Source: CAYLLD01 sp964425135 (GTDB lineage: Bacteria > Pseudomonadota > Alphaproteobacteria > Rhodobacterales > Rhodobacteraceae). Taken from it: a DNA stretch of 5,984 nt. The translations under genes were made by a program, and so were the position numbers. Below are positions 1 through 4,710 of this stretch, piece by piece. The stretch spans positions 1 through 5,984 of the forward strand of contig CAYRKW010000109.1 in NCBI GenBank assembly GCA_964425135.1, read 5' to 3'. Positions within the stretch are counted from its first letter, which is position 1; each line of letters starts with the position of its first letter. Below the pieces are notes generated by a model. The model saw only the letters and a list, made by a program, of their open reading frames with translations. It made no database searches and was not told where the DNA came from.

Positions 1-17
1 TAATAGCCGTAAGTCAT
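1..17 (-). CDS. Start of an unidentified leftward gene, cut by the window edge
   Basis: Only the first five codons are visible, reading M-T-Y-G-Y before the window ends. The start is supported by an unusually G-rich Shine-Dalgarno (AAGGGGG on the minus strand, positions 28-22) four bases upstream of the ATG at 17-15. A possible promoter facing the same way lies about 150 bases upstream. The product cannot be inferred from five residues. The ATG could also be chance, since nothing beyond it can be read. Confidence 0.35.
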
Positions 18-166
18 ATTGCCCCCTTGAGACACACTATTGAAACAAAACACGTTGCGACGCTGGCCGGATATTTACGCAATACTTGCAGTCCATGAGC
101 GCCTCACGGGTTGGGTTATGAGCGGGGGACGCCTCATTTTCAACACTTGTGTGCCTTGGACGGGGC

Positions 167-195
167 GATACAGAAAATGCGTTGTGAATTGTCAA
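167..195 (-). promoter_or_regulatory. Possible sigma-70-type promoter for the left-edge gene
   Basis: On the minus strand a perfect -35 hexamer TTGACA (195-190) is followed after exactly 17 bases by TGTATC (172-167), which matches the -10 consensus at three of six positions. Transcription would start near 160 and run left towards the ATG at 17, leaving a leader of roughly 140 bases. The -35 is embedded in an inverted repeat (184-205). The weak -10 keeps confidence low. Confidence 0.35.
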
Positions 196-205
196 CAAAA
201 TTCAC
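184..205. promoter_or_regulatory. Inverted repeat over the -35 box, operator candidate
   Basis: GTGAATT (184-190) and AATTCAC (199-205) form a perfect 7-bp inverted repeat separated by 8 bases, so the half-site centres are about 1.5 helical turns apart. The repeat covers the TTGACA at 190-195. A repressor bound here would block the -35 element. No regulator family is recognised. Confidence 0.3.
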
Positions 206-261
206 GAAAAATCACTGCAATTACGGTGCGTAAGCTGCTGATATATATGGTTAATATGCGC

Positions 262-303
262 AAAAAAAATGAGCCAACCGCGACGAAAATCGTGGTTGGC
301 TCA
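262..303 (-). terminator. Strong Rho-independent terminator, leftward
   Basis: The perfect 10-bp arms TGAGCCAACC (270-279) and GGTTGGCTCA (294-303) continue, after one mismatch, into a 3-bp CGA/TCG stem. On the minus strand the hairpin is followed directly by eight Ts (269-262). There is no T tract on the plus side, so termination is leftward. It marks the 3' end of the small unit at 262-446. Confidence 0.8.
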
Positions 304-309
304 GATTTG

Positions 310-435
310 TCAGCAAAGGTCCCCACCTAACTCGCTGACACGCAAACTGAAGATCGGGTGGTCAAAATTGGGCTTGAGCCCACCCTGCCCGGCGTCCGGG
401 CTTTTGGAGGTATCGAGCGAAGCGTGTGCCGCCAT
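310..435 (-). CDS. Possible 41-residue small protein of unknown function
   Basis: An ATG at 435-433 opens 41 codons ending in TGA at 312-310, six bases before the terminator stem. The product begins MAAHASLDTSKSPDAG and ends PIFSLRVSELGGDLC. It has no membrane segment, signal peptide or recognised motif, and a single terminal cysteine. If transcription starts near 443-446, the ATG would be only about 8-11 bases from the 5' end. No convincing Shine-Dalgarno precedes it, so translation would be near-leaderless. The tight fit between stop codon and terminator favours a gene, but the dense hairpins in the same stretch argue for an untranslated RNA. Confidence 0.25.
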   Translation of the reverse strand: MAAHASLDTSKSPDAGQGGLKPNFDHPIFSLRVSELGGDLC

Positions 436-449
436 CGTTCGATGCTCAG

Positions 450-478
450 ACCATGATTTGCGGAAGAGATTCGGTCAA
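450..478 (-). promoter_or_regulatory. Possible promoter of the small RNA unit
   Basis: On the minus strand TTGACC (478-473, five of six matches to the -35 consensus) is followed after 17 bases by CATGGT (455-450, three of six matches to the -10). Transcription would begin around 446-443. It lies just downstream of the ypfJ terminator and ahead of the hairpin-rich unit, which would make that unit independent of ypfJ. The weak -10 limits confidence. Confidence 0.4.
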
Positions 479-485
479 GAAATAA

Positions 486-501
486 TGGCGCAATTGCGCC
501 A
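486..501. repeat. Perfect 16-bp palindrome, operator candidate
   Basis: TGGCGCAATTGCGCCA is a perfect palindrome ending seven bases upstream of the possible -35 box at 478. It follows the T tract of the ypfJ terminator, so it is not needed for that terminator, and its own flanks on neither strand carry a clear T tract. A dimeric regulator site is the simplest reading. A second minor hairpin is also possible. Confidence 0.35.
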
Positions 502-529
502 AAAAAAAGCCCGAACGGACATGCGTTCG
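501..529 (-). terminator. Rho-independent terminator downstream of ypfJ
   Basis: CGAACG and CGTTCG (529-524 and 517-512 on the minus strand) form a 6-bp stem with a 6-base loop, followed by GGC and then eight Ts (508-501). The stem is short but GC-rich and the T tract is long. It is about 140 bases beyond the ypfJ stop codon and is the most likely end of that transcript. Confidence 0.55.
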
Positions 530-670
530 CGTCTGTTCTGATGCTGTTCGCAGGTGTTCACCATTTTACGGGTTTATATGTATTTATTGTGCCATATTTA
601 CTAATTATTACCACTTTTAACTGTGCAAAATATTCATCTATATTAGCGTCTTTGAGTTGAGTATTTGTAA

Positions 671-1519
671 TTACAGCTCGCTTGCCGCGAATGTATCACA
701 TTGAGCCAGCTGCCCTGTCTCATAGCCGCGGGCAAACCAGCGCATGCGCTGCTCGGAGGTTCCGTGCGTAAATGTGTGCGGCATCGGGCGCCGACCGGCG
801 TTGCGCTGCAATGTATCATCGCCAATCTGTCTTGCCGCATTCATAGCCTCTCTCAGATCGCCCTCTTCCAGCGATCCGAATTTTTCCTGCGCCGCGCGGG
901 CCCAGATGCCTGAAAAGCAATCGGCTTGCAGCTCGATCATCACCGAAACACGGTTGCTGTCGTTCTGGGACATGCGGCTGCGGGCCTGATTGGCCTGGCT
1001 CAGGACGCCCATCTCGTTTTGAACATGATGGGCAACTTCGTGGGCGACCACATAGGCGGCTGCAAAATCACCCTTGGCGCCCATCCTGCGCGCGAGGGTC
1101 GAAAAAAAGCTGGTGTCGAGATAGGCCTTGCGATCTGCGGGGCAGTAGAACGGGCCGGTTGCGCCCGATGCGCTGCCGCAAGGGCTTTGGGTCACGGTAT
1201 TGAAGAGAACCAGTTTGGGCGGTGTGTAGTTACGCCCGATCTGTTGCGGGAAAATCTCCGACCAAATCTCTTCGGTATCGGCGAGCACGACCGATACAAA
1301 CTGCCCCGCCTCATCATCCGCTTGCGACGGCGCGCTGGTCTGGGTGGTCTGCACCTGATTGCCGCCTTGCAGGAAGGGCGTGACATCGACGCCCAGGAAA
1401 AAGCCGATGGCCAGAACAATCAGCAGTCCCACACCGCCAATCGCACCTGTCGTGCCTGCGCTTCGGCGTCCGCGCCGATCTTCGATATTGCGACTTCCAC
1501 GTCTGTTGCGCCACTTCAT
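671..1519 (-). CDS. ypfJ: YpfJ-type membrane-anchored putative neutral zinc metallopeptidase
   Basis: The 282-residue product fits the putative neutral zinc metallopeptidase family (YpfJ, PF04228) in length and layout. A basic N-terminus (residues 1-20) is followed by a Gly-rich hydrophobic segment (about 25-45) that should act as a single membrane anchor, then a polar Gln/Thr/Ser linker (about 51-70). The catalytic domain shows the zincin motif HEVAHH (160-165), with His160 and His164 as zinc ligands and Glu161 as catalytic residue. ELQADCFSGIW (197-207) probably supplies the third ligand. A conserved C-terminal block reads HGTSEQRMRWFARGYETG (252-269). The start at 1519 is preceded by GGGAGA at a suitable distance. 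The protein probably faces the periplasm; its substrate is unknown in this family. It is divergent from yqaA and appears monocistronic. Confidence 0.93.
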   Translation of the reverse strand: MKWRNRRGSRNIEDRRGRRSAGTTGAIGGVGLLIVLAIGFFLGVDVTPFLQGGNQVQTTQTSAPSQADDEAGQFVSVVLADTEEIWSEIFPQQIGRNYTPPKLVLFNTVTQSPCGSASGATGPFYCPADRKAYLDTSFFSTLARRMGAKGDFAAAYVVAHEVAHHVQNEMGVLSQANQARSRMSQNDSNRVSVMIELQADCFSGIWARAAQEKFGSLEEGDLREAMNAARQIGDDTLQRNAGRRPMPHTFTHGTSEQRMRWFARGYETGQLAQCDTFAASEL

Positions 1520-1546
1520 TGGTGTTCTCCCTGCATCTGTCTCATT

Positions 1547-1575
1547 TATATATTCTCAAACATACTTGACGAAAA
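1547..1575 (-). promoter_or_regulatory. Weak promoter candidate for ypfJ
   Basis: On the minus strand TATATA (1552-1547) lies in an AT-rich patch with TTTTCG (1575-1570) 17 bases upstream. The -10 is acceptable and the -35 is poor. It sits about 30 bases before the ypfJ start, in the 103-base divergent gap shared with yqaA. A plus-strand TTGACG (1566-1571) with TTGAAG 17 bases later could serve yqaA and would overlap it. Confidence 0.3.
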
Positions 1576-1622
1576 GAGCCAACACAGGTTGAAGCCACTC
1601 AAACTTCCTTGGATTGTGTATC

Positions 1623-2213
1623 ATGAAAATTTTGCGTTCGATGTACGACTGGACCCTTTCGCTTGCGGCGCGCAAGGCGGCTGAGGTTTGGCTTGGTGTG
1701 ATTGCCTTTGTTGAAAGCTCGTTCTTTCTCGTTCCTGCCGACGTGCTGTTCCTGCCCATGTGCCTGTCGCGCCCGTCGCGGGCGATGCGCTATGCGTTGG
1801 TGGCCACTGTGTGCTCGGTGCTGGGGGGCATTGCGGGCTATTATATCGGGTTTTATGGCTATGAGGCTATTGGCAAGCCGATGCTCGACGCGATAGGTAA
1901 ACTCGATACGTTCGAAAAACTGCGCGGCGATGCCAGCGGCAATGCGATCCTGATTATGCTGATCACCTCAGGTTTGTCGCATCTTCCCCCGATCAAGGTC
2001 GTCACGATCCTGTCGGGCGTTGTGGCGGTGAATATCTGGGTGTTCATCATCTCCTGTATTCTGGCGCGCGGGGCGCGGTTCTTCATCTTCGCGTGGCTGT
2101 TGCAGCGCTATGGGGAGCCGATCAAGGATTTCATCGATAAGCGGTTTGGTATCCTGTCACTTATTGGTGTTGCTGTGATCTGTTTGTTGATCTTTGCGGT
2201 GACGCGGCTTTGA
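1623..2213 (+). CDS. yqaA: YqaA/DedA-like integral membrane protein (SNARE-associated family)
   Basis: The 196-residue hydrophobic protein resembles the YqaA branch of the DedA/SNARE-associated (VTT-domain) family. The hallmark FVESSFFLVPADVLFLP segment (29-45) carries the acidic and proline residues typical of the first re-entrant region. GGIAGYYIG (68-76) and ARGARFFIFAWLLQRYG (148-164) match the later conserved blocks. Membrane segments are likely at about 22-46, 56-78, 107-145 (a bent or double segment) and 176-195. DedA relatives are linked to lipid transport and membrane homeostasis; the exact role of YqaA is not established. ATG 1623 was chosen over TTG 1614, three codons earlier, because neither has a clear Shine-Dalgarno and ATG is commoner. 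ATG 1641 (MYDW) is also possible. The stop overlaps the dsbB start. Confidence 0.88.
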   Translation: MKILRSMYDWTLSLAARKAAEVWLGVIAFVESSFFLVPADVLFLPMCLSRPSRAMRYALVATVCSVLGGIAGYYIGFYGYEAIGKPMLDAIGKLDTFEKLRGDASGNAILIMLITSGLSHLPPIKVVTILSGVVAVNIWVFIISCILARGARFFIFAWLLQRYGEPIKDFIDKRFGILSLIGVAVICLLIFAVTRL

Positions 2214-2671
2214 ACCGGCGCTGGGTCGCTCTTGCGTCGCTCGGCTCCCTCACGCTGCTCTGCGGGGCATTTCTGTTTGAATACATCGGCGGTCTGGCGC
2301 CGTGCAAAATGTGCATCTGGCAACGCTGGCCGCATGTGATCGCCGTTTGCGCAGGTGTGATCGCATTATTGAGCGCAGCGCGCCTGTTCGTGCTCGTTGG
2401 CGGGCTGTCGGCGCTGGCAACCGCGCTGGTCGGTTTCTACCACGCAGGCGTTGAGCAAGGCTGGTTCGAAGGGCCAGGTACCTGCACCTCAGGTCCGATC
2501 GATGGGATATCGGCGGAGGATTTGCTGAACGCGATCTTGGAGGCCCCGGTCGTGCGCTGCGACGAGATCGCATGGTCGATGATGGGCCTGTCGATGGCCG
2601 GATGGAATGGCGTACTGTCGCTGGGGCTTGCGGTGCTCTGGTACGTGGCGTGGCAGCGGCGTGGAGTTTGA
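2210..2671 (+). CDS. dsbB: Disulfide bond formation protein B (DsbB family)
   Basis: DsbB is an inner-membrane enzyme that reoxidises the periplasmic dithiol oxidase DsbA and passes the electrons to quinone. The 153-residue product shows the family signature APCKMCIWQRWPH (30-42) with the CXXC pair Cys32/Cys35. Cys92 (GPGTCTSG) and Cys117 (VVRCDEIAW) form the second pair in the second periplasmic loop. Four hydrophobic helices are expected at about 6-27, 41-57, 60-78 and 127-147, as in the family. The N-terminus fits a TTG start at 2210, which shares bases with the yqaA stop (2211-2213). No ATG gives the right N-terminus, since the first downstream Met is inside the active site. Translation is probably coupled to yqaA. 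All four redox cysteines are present, so it should be active. Confidence 0.93.
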   Translation: MNRRWVALASLGSLTLLCGAFLFEYIGGLAPCKMCIWQRWPHVIAVCAGVIALLSAARLFVLVGGLSALATALVGFYHAGVEQGWFEGPGTCTSGPIDGISAEDLLNAILEAPVVRCDEIAWSMMGLSMAGWNGVLSLGLAVLWYVAWQRRGV

Positions 2672-2733
2672 AATGGTTGAAGATGCGCATCGATGTCTTC
2701 AATCTTCGCAGCTCTTTTCCTATCGCAAAACCT

Positions 2734-2833
2734 NNNNNNNNNNNNNNNNNNNNNNNNNNNNNNNNNNNNNNNNNNNNNNNNNNNNNNNNNNNNNNNNNNN
2801 NNNNNNNNNNNNNNNNNNNNNNNNNNNNNNNNN
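2734..2833. other. Assembly gap of 100 Ns
   Basis: Exactly 100 undetermined bases separate the dsbB and HNH regions. A run of this round length is commonly a placeholder for a scaffold gap of unknown size, so the two sides may not be truly adjacent and genes may be missing here. Neither known gene is broken by it: dsbB stops 62 bases before it and the HNH gene ends 37 bases after it. Confidence 0.97.
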
Positions 2834-2870
2834 ATAATTTGGAATATTACGAACAGGCGCATCCCCTGCT

Positions 2871-3455
2871 CTACCCCTCAAGCTCCGCATCCCAATAGAG
2901 GAAATCCATCCAGCTTTCGTGCAGATAGTTGGGCGGGAACTTGCGTCCGGCATTGTGCAACTCATGCGGCAGCGGGCGGCGTGCAGGGCGGCGCAGATGC
3001 ATTCCGACATCGCCCACGAGCCGCGCGCCTTTGCGCAGATTGCAGGGACTGCATGAGGCGACGACATTCTCCCATGTGGTGCGCCCACCTTTCGAGCGCG
3101 GTATCACGTGATCGAAGGTCATATCGCCCTTCGCCCCGCAATACTGGCAGGAAAACTCATCCCTCAAGAACAGATTAAAGCGTGTGAAGGCCACGGATTT
3201 GGCCGGGCGCACGAAGTCTTTCAGCACCACAACCGAGGGGATGTTGATCTCCATCGAAGGCGAGCGGACGACCGCATCATATTCCGCAAGGATCGTCACA
3301 CGATCCAGAAAGGCTGCCTTCACAGCGTCCTGCCAAGGCCAAACGGACAACGGAAAATAGGAAAGCGGGCGGTGATCTGCGTTCAAAACCAGTGCCGGAT
3401 GGTCTCGCAATCCGGCGGCATGTCTAACGAAATTATGACTAAACGCGCTGTCCAT
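2871..3455 (-). CDS. HNH endonuclease family protein
   Basis: The 194-residue product carries a compact HNH nuclease domain: Cys103-X2-Cys106 (CQYCG), then DHVIPRSKGG (115-124) with the catalytic His116, Asn130 in WENVV, and Cys135-X2-Cys138-Asn139 followed by RKG. The four cysteines should form the structural zinc site. The N-terminal half (1-95), with PALVLNADHRPLSYFPLSVW, and the tail PPNYLHESWMDFLYWDAELE (175-194) belong to a chromosomal alphaproteobacterial subfamily I recognise but whose substrate is not known to me. It is neither fused to a phage terminase nor flanked by restriction genes. AAGGG precedes the ATG at 3455, and a good promoter lies in the gap behind anmK. It appears intact. 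It might act in DNA repair or defence, but the sequence does not decide. Confidence 0.9.
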   Translation of the reverse strand: MDSAFSHNFVRHAAGLRDHPALVLNADHRPLSYFPLSVWPWQDAVKAAFLDRVTILAEYDAVVRSPSMEINIPSVVVLKDFVRPAKSVAFTRFNLFLRDEFSCQYCGAKGDMTFDHVIPRSKGGRTTWENVVASCSPCNLRKGARLVGDVGMHLRRPARRPLPHELHNAGRKFPPNYLHESWMDFLYWDAELEG

Positions 3456-3499
3456 TATCCCTTCGCCGAAGCCTTCAGGTTTAGATCAAACTTGGCATG

Positions 3500-3527
3500 A
3501 CTATATATAGTTTCATATTTGCGACAA
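3500..3527 (-). promoter_or_regulatory. Promoter of the HNH endonuclease gene
   Basis: On the minus strand TTGTCG (3527-3522, four of six matches) and TATAGT (3505-3500, five of six) are spaced by 16 bases. The -10 lies within the perfect 10-bp palindrome CTATATATAG (3501-3510). Transcription should start near 3493, leaving a leader of about 40 bases. The element begins only five bases after the anmK stop codon, so the HNH gene can be expressed separately from anmK. Confidence 0.5.
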
Positions 3528-3531
3528 GCCT

Positions 3532-4641
3532 CTAAATAAGCGGTCTTCCGTCAGGCAGGTCGGGCCATGAAATTATGCCGCCGCAACAGGGCGTTCTGCA
3601 TCCGGTTGTGCGTGGAACAGAGGTTGGCAATCCGCGTAATACCCGCACCGCAAGCCAGGCAAAGGCTTGCGCTTCGAGCATGTCGCCATCCATCCCCACG
3701 GCCTCGATTGCCGCAACGGATGTGTTGGACCGCGCCTGCATCATCTGCATGAGCGTTGCGTTTTTGCGGCCTCCGCCTGTGATCAGCCAGCGGTCTGGCG
3801 GGTGCGGGAAGTGATCGGCGGCGGCGATGATGCTGGAAGCGGTCAGTTGTGTCAGCGTGGCCAGCGCATCGGGCGGCTGCAAACCTGCGATCCGCGTCTC
3901 AATGCCAGAAAAGGCATCGCGATCCAGCGATTTGGGCGGGGCCATCGCAAAGAAGTCCAGCGCAAGAATATCACGGATCATCGCCTCATCCGCTTCCCCG
4001 CGCGCTGCAAGTGCGCCGTCCTTATCATATGGCTGCCCAAACTGCCGACGCATCAGATCATCAATCAAGGCACCTCCGGGGCCTGTATCAAAGGACAGCA
4101 GGGCATCTGGATGGGTCGGATCGTCATGGGACAGATCAGCCCATGTGACATTCCCGACACCGCCGATATTCACAATCGCAACCGTGCCGCCCTGCCCGTT
4201 TGCGCGCAGCGCGTGAAAATGAAAGAGCGGCGCGAGTGGGGCGCCCTGCCCGCCAGCCCGCATATCGCCGCTGCGAAAATCCCAAACCGTCGGCGCGCCC
4301 CAGGCATTGGCCAGCGCCGCCCCATCGCCGATCTGGCGCGTGCGGGCGTTTTGAGGATCATGAGCAAGGGTCTGGCCGTGAAACCCGATCAGCTCCGGCG
4401 CCGGATCGAAGGGGCCGACACAGGCAGGCGAATGCACGTGTGTCACCCGCGCCTCTGCCAGCGACGCCTCCCCCCAACCGCGCGCATCGCGCAGGATCTG
4501 GCGCGTCTCCTCGTCATACGCGAGCGCCCGCGCCGGCCCGTAGGTGATGTCCTCCACGCCGTCCGTGATCACGATCGCCGCATCGACGCCATCCATGGAC
4601 GTGCCAGACATCAAACCAAGGGCGCGCAGTGGTTTCATCAT
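3532..4641 (-). CDS. anmK: Anhydro-N-acetylmuramic acid kinase
   Basis: AnmK hydrolyses the 1,6-anhydro ring and phosphorylates the sugar, turning anhydro-MurNAc plus ATP into MurNAc-6-phosphate during cytoplasmic cell-wall recycling. The 369-residue length is normal for the family. Visible motifs are the nucleotide-binding loop GLMSGTSMDGVD (9-20), GFHGQT (86-91), DFRSGDMRAGGQGAPL (121-136), VNIGGVGNVT (157-166), FDTGPGG (184-190) with the expected catalytic Asp185, PKSLDRDAF (236-244), LITGGGRKN (286-294) and MDGDMLEAQAFAWLA (317-331). DTGPGG replaces the more usual DTGPGN. The C-terminus (TTGCRTPCCGG and after) is somewhat Cys-rich and longer than typical but in frame. GGAAAGGG precedes two tandem ATGs (4641 and 4638). 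It is divergent from tyrS with 69 bases between. Confidence 0.95.
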   Translation of the reverse strand: MMKPLRALGLMSGTSMDGVDAAIVITDGVEDITYGPARALAYDEETRQILRDARGWGEASLAEARVTHVHSPACVGPFDPAPELIGFHGQTLAHDPQNARTRQIGDGAALANAWGAPTVWDFRSGDMRAGGQGAPLAPLFHFHALRANGQGGTVAIVNIGGVGNVTWADLSHDDPTHPDALLSFDTGPGGALIDDLMRRQFGQPYDKDGALAARGEADEAMIRDILALDFFAMAPPKSLDRDAFSGIETRIAGLQPPDALATLTQLTASSIIAAADHFPHPPDRWLITGGGRKNATLMQMMQARSNTSVAAIEAVGMDGDMLEAQAFAWLAVRVLRGLPTSVPRTTGCRTPCCGGIISWPDLPDGRPLI

Positions 4642-4710
4642 CCCTTTCCTTCGCGGACTGCACTTCGTATACGGGCGCGACAGACAGGTTTCCAGTCGGG
4701 AAAAGCACCC
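4642..4710. promoter_or_regulatory. Divergent anmK/tyrS intergenic control region
   Basis: These 69 bases must hold the 5' signals for both genes. A TATACG (4668-4673) within the palindrome GTATAC is a possible -10 for tyrS, but no matching -35 is visible upstream (TTTCCT at 17 bases). The sequence is too short for a T-box-like leader with its own antiterminator, and no such structure is seen. The ribosome site before tyrS (GGGAAAAG) is weak and rather distant. Confidence 0.35.

Larger units (their letters stand above)
262..446 (-). ncRNA. Candidate structured small RNA with own terminator
   Basis: Four successive inverted repeats lie on this strand: GCCCGG/CCGGGC with a 3-base loop (401-387), GGGTGG/CCACCC (385-380 with 361-356), TGTCAGC/GCTGACA (340-334 with 314-308) and the terminator stem (303-270) followed by eight Ts. 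The third stem encloses a further ACCT/... pairing, AGGT with ACCT around a four-base loop (317-328). A promoter candidate lies at 478-450, giving a transcript of about 180 nt. A CCTCC motif at about 410-406 could pair with Shine-Dalgarno sequences. The length resembles 6S RNA, but I do not see its long rod with a central bubble, and the SRP RNA motif is absent. A 41-codon ORF lies inside (435-310), so it could instead be a small mRNA. Family unknown. Confidence 0.5.
18..670. other. Gene-poor, AT-rich intergenic region with several regulatory structures
   Basis: No ORF here has convincing family resemblance. From left to right the stretch holds an untranslated leader of about 140 bases (18-160), a leftward promoter and operator candidate (167-205), a minus-strand hairpin-rich transcription unit ending in a strong terminator (262-446) with its promoter candidate (450-478), and a perfect palindrome (486-501). 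It ends with a second leftward terminator (501-529) and an AT-rich stretch without visible structure (about 541-670) that forms the 3' untranslated part of ypfJ. The terminators and promoter candidates identified here all point left. Confidence 0.6.

Noticed and set aside
80..142. 20-codon leader ORF on the minus strand (start at about 139) before the left-edge gene
   Set aside because: It has no ribosome site and no run of regulatory codons typical of attenuator peptides. One short frame of this size is expected by chance.
40..330. 96-codon plus-strand frame at the left end
   Set aside because: It begins with a non-ATG codon without a ribosome site, crosses the promoter and terminator structures, and has no recognisable content.
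387..405. Plus-strand terminator: GCCCGG-CGT-CCGGGC followed by TTTT
   Set aside because: The T tract is only four bases and no rightward gene precedes it. The stem is better explained as part of the minus-strand structured RNA.
262..446. 6S RNA identity for the small unit
   Set aside because: The length is similar, but the fold visible by eye is a row of separate hairpins rather than one long rod with a central bubble. An Rfam scan would be needed to revive the idea.
269..541. 90-codon plus-strand frame through the hairpin-rich region
   Set aside because: Its start codon is inside the terminator stem, there is no ribosome site, and all termination signals around it point the other way.
1614..1622. 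TTG start for yqaA three codons upstream of the ATG
   Set aside because: No better ribosome site supports it, and the added residues M-C-I do not improve the family match.
926..1684. 252-codon plus-strand open frame
   Set aside because: It lies opposite ypfJ, whose zinc motif and conserved tail are unmistakable, and its translation resembles no family. It also runs into yqaA in another frame.
2676..2703. Terminator after dsbB: TTGAAGA...TCTTCAA stem
   Set aside because: The 7-bp stem is AT-rich, has a large loop, and is not followed by a T tract. The true operon end may lie in the gap.
3667..4710. Long plus-strand open frame running into tyrS
   Set aside because: It is antisense to anmK, lacks any family resemblance, and the TyrRS N-terminus begins at the ATG at 4711. 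The open frame is a by-product of GC-rich codon use.
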